Of a stretch of DNA of 64,000 nt, positions 45,001 through 55,900 are shown one piece after another; position 1 is the stretch's first letter; each line of letters begins with the position of its first letter. The stretch covers positions 564,752 to 628,751 of the forward strand of contig NC_049989.1 of NCBI RefSeq assembly GCF_000003815.2, given 5' to 3'. The notes under the pieces were generated by a model. It was not told the origin of the DNA. It ran no database searches and saw nothing but the letters and a program-made list of their open reading frames with translations. The translations under genes and the position numbers were made by a program. The stretch comes from Branchiostoma floridae (lineage: Eukaryota > Chordata > Leptocardii > Amphioxiformes > Branchiostomatidae).

Positions 45001-48000
45001 NNNNNNNNNNNNNNNNNNNNNNNNNNNNNNNNNNNNNNNNNNNNNNNNNNNNNNNNNNNNNNNNNNNNTGGCGGACACAATAGAAAAAGATGAGGATGAA
45101 AAGCCACTCCGAGGCCATGAGGAATGGAGAAAGAGCAAAACTCTTGGCTCCCTCCTCTGTAGCTCGGCTGACATAGCAGCCAGGTGTACAATGGGTAACA
45201 TCGCATTCAGGTCCCTCTGGAAAATCTGGATCCGCCGATCAAAAATTCCATTGGAGAAAAAACTGCTACTGTACAATGCCACCTGTGTGTCAATCATGCT
45301 CTACAACTGTAACAGCTGGGCAGCACCACAGACAGTGCTAGACAAGCTAGATGCCTGCCACCGAAAACATCTACGAACAATCACCGGGCACCGATGGCCA
45401 AACAGCTTGATTTCGAACAATGCGTTATACAAGCTGTGCAACACAGGCCCACTGTCAACAAAAGTGAAACAAGCCAGATGGACTATGTTCGGACACGTAC
45501 TGAGGATGCCAACCAACACACCTGCCCAGCAGGCCTTGGAATTTGCCTTAATTGGTTCCAACACCTACAAAGCCCGAAAAGGAAGGCACTGCAAGAACCT
45601 TCTGGGCTTACTGAGGGCAGACCTCAAAGAAAGAGGACTCGGACCATTACGGTCAGAAAGGAAACTTAGGGAGCTCAGGGAGCTCGCAATGAAAAGGACG
45701 AAGTGGAAAGAGTTGAAGAAAGACTGAATGCAGCTGCAGGGTGTCCAGACCACTGCAGCAGCAGGATACAGTGGACTACTAAAGAAATGACAGATGTACA
45801 GTTGAACTTGTACAAGTGACCACCTGGCCAATCTGACCAGTTTGTTGTAATCCAATACGGTATTTTCATACATTCACACAAACATTAAGATCATAGAATC
45901 CAGTCTCATGTCCACATAGACACTGCTGGTATTACAGAATATTGTCAATTTTTAGATTTATTACTATATATTTTCGTAGGTAATGCAAAGAACTAAAGCT
46001 ATTCCAGCTGTAGTGTATCTGTATCTGTATCTATATAGCCGGTATAACCGCCGTTCGGCGTAACACACCAGCTGTACAATTGTTAGTCTATCAATTCTTG
46101 TGAAAAATGCTGCTGAATTCTGCACATCTGCTATTATTAACCTTTGGGTGTGCAATGAATACATTGTACACGAAAAAGTCAGTCTCATTCTTAAAGCTAC
46201 GTAGACATTGACAAGGACATTAGAAGTAAAGAAACAGGACTGTCAGTTTACCTCATCGTGCCCCAGAAGCTGCAGTTGTTCGTCAAGATCACTCTAGCTC
46301 CGACATGTCATGTCATCTTCCCACAAGTTCTCACTCAATGAACTCTGAAGTAACAATGAATACAAAATGTTGTCACTTGTATCTTATAGCTATATTTATC
46401 CCCATTGTAATACTGTTCAAAACCCATAGATTCAGTGTTATTAATCAAATCAAACAAGAACAAAACATCATTTACAAAAACATTAGAAACAAACACAAGA
46501 AACAAGACCGCTAACCTACCTCAGTCTGTCCTAACAGCTGCAGTTGTTGGTCCTGATCACTCCCTGACATGTAGATAGTCATGCCGTCTTCCCACAAGTT
46601 CTGACTCAACGAACCCTAAGGACGAATACAAAATGTTGTCACTTGTATTTTATAGCTATGCTTATCCCCTCCATGATACCGTTTAGAACTCTTAGATTTA
46701 GTGTTTATAAACCAAACAAACAACATCAACACAAGAAACCAGACAGCCAGTTTACCTCAGCATGCCCTACAAACTGCAGTTGTTTGTCCAGATCACTCTC
46801 CGATGCGTAGATGGTCCAACCATCACTCTCCGACGTGTAGATGGTCCAACCATCACTCTCTGACGTGTAGTTGGTCATGCCGTCTTCACACAAGTTCTGA
46901 CTCAACGAACCCTAAAGTAATGATGAATACAATGCAGTCATTTGTATCTTTTAGCTATGCTTTTGATACCCCCCGTCCCATGATACTGTTTAAAACTCTA
47001 AGATAAAGTGTTTATAAACCAAACAAGATTTAAACACCATTGAAAAGACATTAGAAACAATCAAAAGAAACAGGACAGTCAGTTTACCTCATCGTGCCCC
47101 AGAAGCTGCAGTTGTTTGTCCAGATCACTCTCCGACATGTAGATGGACATGCCATCTTCCCACAAGTTCTGACTCAATGTACCCTAAAGGTATGATGAAT
47201 ACATTGTAGTCATTTGTATCTTATAGCTTAATGCTTATCCCCTCCATGATATTGTTTACAACTTTTAGATTTATAGTTTACAAACCAAGCAAACAAAAGA
47301 TTTAAGACCATTGACAAGAAAATTAGAAACAAGAAAAAGAAACAAGACAGCCAGTTTGCCTCATCATGCCCCAGAAACTGCAGTTGTTTGTCCAAATCAC
47401 TCTCCGACATTGACAAAAACATTGAAAAAGAAATAAACAAAAACAACACAGCCAGTTTACCTCTGCATGTCCCAGAAGCTGTTGATCCAGATCACTCTCC
47501 GACATGTAGATAGTCATGCCGTCTTCCCACATCCTCTGACTCTCCACATGTGGTTGGTTGTGGGGCTGATACTTCTTAAACTGCTTGGACACTTCTCCGT
47601 CATTCTGAGGCGTGTGGCTGGTTGCCTTGATGCTGTTAATGTTGTTTACCTCCTTTGGTTTCTGGAGATTTTCCATCTCATCCAGGAACTCTTCAACGCT
47701 CCAAGCACTAAACCATGGGAAATTCCACTTTCCCGCCTCCATGTCGTCGTGATCTTGGACGCACACTTTCTCCTCACATTCTTGAGCATCTTGCGCTATC
47801 TCCTCATAAACTTCGCATTCGAGATATTTCTTCAAGATGAAATCCGGCCCGTACCCATCGTCTATCGGCATGACGCGACCCCACTCGTCCTCTGTCAGGC
47901 ACAGGTCGACTGTCCCGCCCTCTACAAACCGTTCTGTACCGTTATCATCTGTGTAGTACACAGCATCCTGTCCACAGACGTGGTACTTGCCGTCCTGAAA

Positions 48001-48496
48001 TAAGGCACGGGTGTTTTAGCTATCATGTAACGTCAGAAATGAAGGAGAGGGGAGTCTAAAATATTTGTTGTTGTTTTGTTGGGGCGGGGCCCTTTATTGT
48101 CAGTTTCATTGTTAACGTTACACACTATGATTTTTGTATCTTCACACAAAAATTCTTTAACTCAAGAAACAGCTTACAGTTACAAGTAAAACCCTTTGTG
48201 TTCACGATTAACGGTACAGGGGACAATTCAGTGGGCTGGGTTATCCTTGTCAACAAGTCCGGATGGATATGATGATAAAGTGAATCTACTGTTGACAGAT
48301 AAAAACGTCTTTTAGGCCAATGGTTTGACAAAACGTCGACCCCTAAACCTTTTACACAACAACACTGAGCTTATCATTAACTTACCAAGGTCAAAAAGGA
48401 CACTTGAGGCATCTCTGACATCTGAAGAAAGCTTTCTGACGCTTGTTTCGTCTCTCCGTAAACTTCTGACATGTTTTTGCCTCGAGATCCAAGCAT
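42024..48496 (-). CDS. Unrecognised gene with tandemly repeated exons (3' end not found)
   Basis: I do not recognise this protein. Exons on the minus strand are 48496-48386 (start ATG, MLGSRGKNMSEVYGE), 47994-47461 (178 codons, acidic, with GKYHVCGQDAVYYTDD and KWNFPWFSAWSVEEFLDEM), 47183-47088, 46911-46756, 46615-46520, possibly 46344-46252, then 43192-43016 (VPMLYESENIYHPVTKK) and 42130-42024 (NRSYIIDLTWHYKMED). Every boundary is phase 0 except the last donor (phase 2). The repeated exons each encode about 32 residues of the type LSQNLWEDGMTIYMSESD then LDKQLQLLGHDE. No signal peptide or membrane segment is seen. The 46344-46252 copy has an in-frame TAG, so the protein either ends there at about 347 aa or skips that exon. 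A retrotransposon fills the intron after it. No terminal exon was found below 42024. Confidence 0.72.
43306..45727 (+). mobile_element. Non-LTR retrotransposon, 5'-truncated, with assembly gap
   Basis: The frame opens inside the C-terminal part of an apurinic-type endonuclease (NQIDYVLCR, GTDLNSDHKPVV) and runs into a reverse transcriptase: KSLSNGRSPGPDGVSNELFK, LRPIVLLNSIRKI, GIDMSRAFDTIKRSKIL, GSPQGDSLSPVLF and EYADDVDFI. The 100-N gap at 44969-45068 follows the catalytic box. After it the C-terminal part continues in another frame (ARWTMFGHVLRMP and a Lys/Arg-rich end), stopping at 45727. The frame change across the gap is expected if the true gap size is unknown. Apart from the gap the frame is intact, so the copy is young. 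It inserted in antisense into an intron of the 42-48 kb gene. It is unlike the CR1-like element at 2-5 kb; an RTE- or I-type clade is possible. Confidence 0.88.
44969..45068. other. Assembly gap (100 N) inside the retrotransposon
   Basis: A second placeholder of exactly 100 N bases. It interrupts the reverse transcriptase just after the catalytic YADD box, so a short piece of the element's coding sequence is missing. Confidence 0.99.
46252..47410 (-). repeat. Tandem exon duplication cluster, units about 300-350 bp
   Basis: Five downstream copies of one exon-plus-intron unit are at 47410-47360 (truncated, GC instead of GT donor), 47183-47088 (96 nt), 46911-46756 (156 nt, internally expanded), 46615-46520 (96 nt) and 46344-46252 (93 nt, with a TAG). 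A sixth version forms the 3' end of the large exon at 47461. Full copies begin after ctttag/ccctaaag-type acceptors with GGT or AGT and end GAG|gtaaac or GAG|gtaggt. The introns between them also resemble each other (ttgtatcttatagct, cattagaaacaa). Confidence 0.9.
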
Positions 48497-51400
48497 AGAA
48501 TGACCAGGGCAACTTGACCTTGTCAACAAAACAACAGAAGTTGTGCGTCTCCCGTCACTATGGAAACATTGTGGCAACCAATGAGAGACAAGGTAGATTG
48601 ACCGTACTGGCCAATCATAGGAACGCTCACATCACCGCTTGTTGTTGGCCAATCAGAGGCGTGGTGACATAACAATTGGACTATTCCACCCAGACGAGTG
48701 GAAGGGGGAACCATTGCAAAGTTCTAGAACCAAAGATATTAAAGCTTTCCGTTTGACACAGTTTTTGTTGTTGAATGCATCTGAAGCTTTACCAAAAGAT
48801 CTCAAGTTGTATTCACCCTTTTCTTTTTTGAACATCGACTTTGATGTTCGTTACACAAAACAAATGCCATCAGTGGTGAACAATGCAAAGTAACGTTAAC
48901 TAACGTTACTTGTCACATAATCATGCGTTATCGTTAGCTTGAGGGACATTTGACATTAAAGAAATAACGTTGAATGATGTACAAAATCTTATTTCACATG
49001 TAAGTACTAACGATTGAAGTTACCACCGCTTTCCCGTGGTTCAGATGTCTTGATACAGATGATAGATCTTTCCTTGGTGCTGAAAAGCCTTCTATTGTAT
49101 GCTCTGAATTCACAAACACCGAAATTCATTTGCTGTGCGTTGGCGTTTTCTGCTCATTCCTTCAGGCACTTATGAAATTAGTTACTGACCACTGACATGC
49201 CCCGTGTTGTGGTGTATTGACCATTGAGCGAGTGTGCTTTTACTTAAATGTATGTGGCTCAGCAAGAATATTTGTGTGAACATACAATCATAAGGGCTTG
49301 CAATAACGTTACACATGTCAACACACGTATCACGAGCGCCCCCTAGCGGATGTATGTACAGTTGGGAACTATGATCAATAACTATGTCGAAGATGGTTGT
49401 TGAACAATCAGTTTAGAAAAAGGGCCGAGCATATACAAGAGAAAATGTATTACTAACAAAAATTGTTTATCAAGGAATAGTTTGAAGAAAAAAATTGAGC
49501 ATCTATCTTTCTCTCGCCGGCGCCAATACAGACACGTAACATGACATACTGCACTGTTTCGTGCGCTGTCAAAGTACAGTGCGGAACGCTACCTTTAAAT
49601 GAAATGTATATCTGTACAGCTTCAATAACAGTTATATGGATGCATACAAGATCTTAACTTGTTTTTGATGAGTTCACTGTAAAATGTACATTGACAAAAG
49701 CCATGCGCATCCACTTAGAACGGGTGTCGAAGTATGGCCCCCTTCCGTTAATGTATCAGGTAAAGCTTCTGTCTCTGTCTTTTTCTTGGCCTTTAATATG
49801 CATAAGTACGCCGTGTTTGTTGCCACCGACTATGATGATTAGAATGGTAAATAAACCAAGACCAAACTAACAGCTGTTTTTATCCATTAAAAAGATACCT
49901 ACACATACCCCCCCCCCCTTTTTTTAAGACAGACTTTTCACAATAATGTTGGTAGTGCCGAATCACTGTGGTCACCTGTTACTAGGTATTGCTGGCTCGT
50001 GTCCCTAAATATACAACCTGTACCAAACAGCCACACAACTGTCATACACATAAGAAATAAGGCTTTACAAAACACTACAAATATTGGTCTTCATATGTTT
50101 GTTGAGTAGAAGACCGGCCATAGAAAAAAAACATAAGCATCACCGCCGTTGTTTTCCCCAGGGAGTGTGACCTCGAAGGTGGCAGACGAGCGAACGCCCA
50201 AAAGATTTGTCACTCTAACAAATGATTCGTACCGTCTATAAACATTAAACTTCGCAGAGTGACATGTCGAATATGTTTCCCAATACGTACACAGAGATTT
50301 TTTTGTGATTCTGGCGTTGTCGTTTTTCGTAATGATTTTGTTAGTCGGACCGCCGCATTTAGTGCATGCATTTCGACCATTTCCCATGAAAACACGACCT
50401 GGATTGTGATACATTCAGCCCTCCTAGCGGGAGACACACACAATCACAATTCTACTGTAAAAAAAAAGCTAATATATCATAGAATTAGAATTTTTATTTA
50501 TCTTTATCTACATTGGTCACCAGCTTACGAAGGGAGCAAATTACAAAAGCGTGTCAAGTTAGGGCGCACTGTCTAACGCAGCTCAAAATCGGAAGTTATA
50601 TTCACGATAACGTCCTCAGCGTTTGCCAGTTGTAACGCGGAGGGTGAAGGGTTCATGAACCGTATGAATGCATTCCTTATCCAAGTATGGTCTTTTGATG
50701 AATGTGTTAAAAATTCATTGATCAAAACTTGACCACTCAGTTTGGCACTTGAACTACTAGTATGTGATGGAGGGCCGTGAGTTCGAGCGTGTAAAAAAGC
50801 GTAGCATCTTAGGGCGGCCCCCGTTACCCCACATAACCTCCAGACTAAAAACAGTATGGCAACAATACAGCAGTTTTTTTTTAGATCATCCAATGAGTAA
50901 ACTGTGACAGCGCATTTCAAGTCTGTTTGTCTCCGCCCAGCGGAGGTCTTGAAACTGCAGCCGACGCACAATCAATATCCGACCGAACAAACACCGTGAT
51001 CCATAACTCATACAGGCTCAAAACTGATGTCAAACATTCACAATTGTTAACTTGTTGACATGCACAGAAGAATCTCTACGTCATTTCCAACACTATGACG
51101 TACTACTTTGCACCACTTTGATACTCTAGTTTGGAACAGGGGTCGCGGATGAATACTGTGTTCTGCGACCTTGTGAACGTGCTGGCACCGTACTGTCACC
51201 GTACTGACTGGGACCACAACAGTGCGGCCGCCAGGTTTCCGTCTCTGCAGCCAGCCCAAGTCGTCACTGGGTACAGCGAGCGCACACTTCCTTCGTGCCA
51301 CACCTCATCTGGAACTACAGCACACCTCCAGTGTACCAAAAACTTGTTCCTAGAGACCAAGGAGAGACAGTGTTTTCGGGATATGGTGCTGTCGTCCGCC

Positions 51401-52148
51401 CCCCTCCCACCCCAGCACCGGATGACAACAGAATCAAAGTTCGTATCAAATAATTTGATGTGATAGAAAATATATTATGGCGAGAATCTATTTTTGGCTA
51501 GTGTGAATTGATAAATGTAGACTCGGCAAGTGTAACGTTACGAAAGCACGTGTTTTAGTGCTGTGAAACGTTGGTTTCTAACAAAATTATAATCTAAGCC
51601 AGTAAGTTCTATATTTAAGCTTATCAGAAACTCAGAGCCAAACCAGTTTGATTACTATTTGTGAGCCGTGTTTATTCAATAAATGATATAACATCTATTG
51701 GCATAATACCGCCACGTTAACTGCGATTTCACGAGCGATACTAATTTGATAAATGATCAACGCATCATTTTCTCCAGTTACATGTTGCTGTTACAGCTTA
51801 CCTTTGCCACTTCCTTTGTGTATCTTTTTTGTCTCTCTTGTCCTGCCAAAAACGTTATATCGTAATTGTAACACACCGTGGAATTGCAAGGAGAACGGGT
51901 GCGTGGTTGGGAGGGGGATCCATAATACCGCCAGGAAGAAACAAGGCACAATTAACTGCCGCTATGTACCTTTATCAAGTTTATGCATCCTCTCTTGTTT
52001 CTTTCTTGTTACTAATTGCACAAAACAAAAAACTGCATGACCATGAGCATACAAAAAAAATAATGAGAAAACGTGTACTGTCAAAAAATTTTCATTCAAC
52101 TTTGGTCCGTCGCAACTGCAATGACTTCTTTTAACTGCTAGCGTAGAT
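48497..52148. other. Intergenic region without a recognised gene
   Basis: Short frames at 48639-48893 (+), 50091-50443 (-), 50573-50971 (-) and 51047-51463 (both strands) show no motif I can name. A poly-C run followed by poly-T lies near 49910-49926. The first few hundred bases are likely the promoter of the divergent minus-strand gene starting at 48496; gcaaccaatgag and ggccaatca (CCAAT-type) boxes occur at about 48574, 48611 and 48648. Confidence 0.4.
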
Positions 52149-52181
52149 AAAAATGGCGGAAAAATGGCGGCGTACGTTCAG
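52149..52181 (+). promoter_or_regulatory. Doubled YY1-type AAAATGGCGG motif at a probable first exon
   Basis: Two AAAATGGCGG copies stand in tandem (about 52150-52170). The YY1 site AANATGGCGGC often overlaps transcription start sites of housekeeping genes. The exon would end at TTCAG|GTTTGC (52181), a modest donor. If the first ATG here is used, the frame joins exactly to the ATG at 52905, adding about 12 residues (MAEKWRRTFRIA) to the protein below. Confidence 0.5.
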
Positions 52182-52904
52182 GTTTGCCTGTTCAACCGTA
52201 GTTCCGGGCTAGTATGCAACGGTTCCTCACACTTTTACACGAATTGTACGTCACCAAAAGAAATTTAATATTGCTGTTGAATCATGCTCGTCTTGTGCCA
52301 TGAGCAGGTTTGATTGTTATTTACAAATCTGGTGATAAACGTGACAGTGTGTTCATCCCACGACGAGCTCGCCTGCTCCGAAAATGGACTCAAAACCTTT
52401 TGCCTTCTTGTCTTCGAATGCATCATTATCGAAGGCTTTTCAAACCTGTGTTGAACGTGTGGATGTCTGAAGTGTGCATACCTCGAAAATTACTATTGCT
52501 GCACAAGTAGATCTCTTTAAATTTATTTGGCGGTATTATGATAATGGATGTTACTAGTATTCGAGTAACATATAATATAAGGTGCTTGCACTGTGCTCTT
52601 GCAATCATTACCAATCCCTGATACAGTACTATTGGAAGGTGATGGACTTTACAACATAATAAAACCATCTCTACTGTATCTGTATCAGTTGATGCTCTGC
52701 CAGTTATTGGTAGCTTGGAAACAACACTTTGCACAGAGCAATCAAAGAGCGATATACTGCAGACGTATTTAGCAGACCAGCAAATTATCTCTACCACAAG
52801 CCAAGAGACAGCTTTTTTTCAAAAGCACTTGTTTGGAAATGTCTGGGCAATTTACTTAGTTAGTTTGCACATATTTCTTGACTATTTCTTGTTGCAGGAT
52901 TGCT

Positions 52905-55900
52905 ATGGCAGACCCCCAGCCCCAACCTCCAGCAGAAAAAGCTGGGCCACCACAGATGCTGTTTGGACAGAACCAACAGGAAACAGGGATGAGGGGTGTT
53001 CAGGGTGACATGCAGTTTACACCACAGTACATTAGGAGAGCTCAGCCAGGCATGCAGTTCAGACTTCCACAGGCAGGTGGCATGCAGGGTAGTGTGCAAT
53101 ACAGACCTCAGCTTCAGTATCAGGACCACTTTTCTTGCCAACAATCTGCTCGGAATGCAATGATGGCTTCCGGTCCACGAGTGCCTTTGATGAGAATACC
53201 TGGAGATCCCAGCATGCAGCAGAACTCACATGGGGACGTTTCTCAATGTGGACAACAGGTCTGCTCAAGTCCACTGCAGTCTAGAGTTCCTCAGAATAGG
53301 AAAAGTGGCTGGAGCCAGGAGTGTAGGAGATTACCTCACACTGCAGTGTTTGGTGCAGCTGCCGCTAAAAATGGTCCCTGCACGGGAACATTCGGGACAT
53401 TTCCGGCACATCATCACAAACAGTACAAATGTGCTGCTGCGGAGAGCAGGTGGGTTCACTAGTCTGTACTCTGGTACCAGTGATAGTCAAACATGGCTTT
53501 TTTTCCCCATTTTGGTGCATTTTGCGCTGAAATGCTCTGAGAATGATGGCCTGCATGTTGTTCTGCTGTCTTGGTTGTTATTTCAACACATGTAGTAACA
53601 CTGCAGTCGTGCCATACATTATGTCTTTAGTGTGGCCAGTAATATAAAAGTTTGTGATCGAAGCAGGTCATATCTATGACATAGTGTCATACTATAGTGT
53701 CATTAACCCTCTGGTGGATACTATTACACCCTGCTTCAGGAATTTTACATAGAATATATTTACAGTCCAAAGTAACATCAGATATCTTTTTAAAAACTTT
53801 TACAGAACTGTCCCCATGTCTTACAATGTTACAGTTGTAAACACGAGGCTAAAACATGGCAAGATTGTGGCTTTCATCACTGTTGTATAATGAACACTCA
53901 GCTACAGTCGCTGGTAGCATCTTCATGGTAGCACGAGAATTCAGCTGCATAAGTCACCAAAAATCTCCTGATAACCTTGTAAAACATGTCCACCATGTAA
54001 ACATGAAAACAAGCTGTTTCCCAAGATATGCCAGGGATTGCCGATGAGTAGCAATTAATTGTTAGTTATTCTTGGACCAGTAAGCCCAAAAATGTATGGC
54101 CGCCTGTCCATATAATCAGTTATGTTTTCACTAGCGTTTGTTTTACAACAAAATCACTCAAGAACAGCTGGATGGATTGGTTTTATACTTGGTAGGCTGT
54201 GACAAAAACTGGAAATGATTAGTGGTTTCCCTTGGTACTGCAGCAAAGCTTCCAGTTTTGATATCTTGTGTTCTGAAGAAGCTATGGACATGATTTCTCT
54301 TGGAGAAAGTGTTAGGTAAGCCCTTGTGACATAAGTTTAGGCCCCCTAGTGGCTAGTTGGAATTGGAGTGGCATTTTTGTGAAAAATTTCAGAAGAGGAG
54401 AACTCAAAGGAAAAAATGGATGTTCATGATTTTGGGGTTGTTATGGCAGCATAGAAATGTACAAATGAAATGTAAATTATGGAAAATAGAGGACATTTGC
54501 ATAATTCTATCATACCAGTTTTTGTCAACGTATCTATTGTCCCAGAAATGATATGGTCTTGACATTTCGGTGTCAGATAGCTTTTCACATCAGGACAAGG
54601 TTGGGCAGGTTTGAGCCCCTAACATTCAATTTTGGAACTGCAAGGGCATTTTTGTCAAAACATTCTAAAGAGGATAACTAAGAAAGGAATGACAGATTTC
54701 CATCAGTTTAGGCAGGTGGGTAGCTTAAGCCACACCAATTTAAGTTCTGGGTTCACGGAATTGCCGCTCCTACTTTACTGCTATATTCAAGTATACAAAG
54801 TCATGACATGATACTAGTCTTATGATTATAAGATATGATGATAAGATAGCATTCTGACTTTCCATTGTTTTCTCATGATTAGTAGATATATAGAAGAGCT
54901 ATAGCTGTACTGTGTCCTGCTGATCAGATATTGAGAATGTTTGTACTATCCCATGACCTTGTCTGCTTGGTTCCTCAGAGGTGCCAGTGTCAGAAGTGGC
55001 ATGTCCTCCCAACATAGGAGAAGGAAGAGACCAAGTTCAGAGGATGAGGGGTGAGCTTCAATATTATTTTTGGCCTTGCCAAGAATGTGATGTTATTCAT
55101 TTGGTGCTGTTCATTGATATGTGTGTTTAATTGTTAAATGTTTAGTGCATTTGTCCGTACGCGTGTTATTCAGGTTCAAGATGTTGTGGATGGATTTCTA
55201 TGATCTTTGGTATGTGGGTGCACTGTAGGTCTTGGTATATATGGTATGATGAGTAAACTTTTGTCCATGGAAGTTTTAGGCAAGAAGATTGTTCTTTCTT
55301 GGTTGGTAAGGTATTCCTAGAAATATGAAAGAATAATAATTATTGAAGAATGATTTACTTCTGTCAGAATTGTGAACATTGACAGATAAAATGTAGTTCA
55401 TCTTCCAGTGCTTTCCCTGCACCACTACAATGTCACAAACTTGCTTTTTTAACGGTGCACACCCCAATTTATTTGGGGTCTCAATTGGAGGCTGCCCTCA
55501 TGTCGAGAGGCCGTCTCATCCAAGAAGTACATCAGAAAAGCCGTAAATGGGAATGAAGGATATCCCTCCAGCTTTGCAAACAACTGGGTTTTAGTTTCTG
55601 CACCCTCTCTACTCTTCGTAATTTTTGGGGGGAGAAAAATTTTTTCATGTAAAAAGATATGCAAAAAATTGGGAATTTTGACACAGAATTAAACCCATCA
55701 CCTATAGTTTATTTAAAATGACTGATATTGTTGGAAAGAGAATATAATAGGTATGATCAAGCAAAAAAATTAAGAAAATCCTAACACTGAGATTTTTTCA
55801 CCTGATGCGCGAGTCATAGCAACACGGCTCACAGAACGCATGGATGGTGAATATGGGGTGAAGCATTTCCAATGCGTAGGTACACACGGAAGTGAGGCTC

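Noticed and set aside
48639-48893. 84-codon plus-strand frame with protein-like composition
   Set aside because: No known motif, no clear splice context, and it lies in the putative promoter of the divergent minus-strand gene. I cannot support it as a gene.
50091-50443. Two overlapping minus-strand frames of 77 and 107 codons with a CxxC pair
   Set aside because: The two frames compete, a single CxxC is not a zinc finger, and no splice or family evidence favours either.
50573-50971. 132-codon minus-strand frame
   Set aside because: No motif I recognise, and the neighbouring frames on both strands are similarly long in this GC-mixed stretch. It might be transposon debris.
51047-51463. Overlapping frames on both strands (84 and 110 codons)
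   Set aside because: Neither strand gives a recognisable domain, and a reading of the minus strand in another frame is interrupted by a stop.
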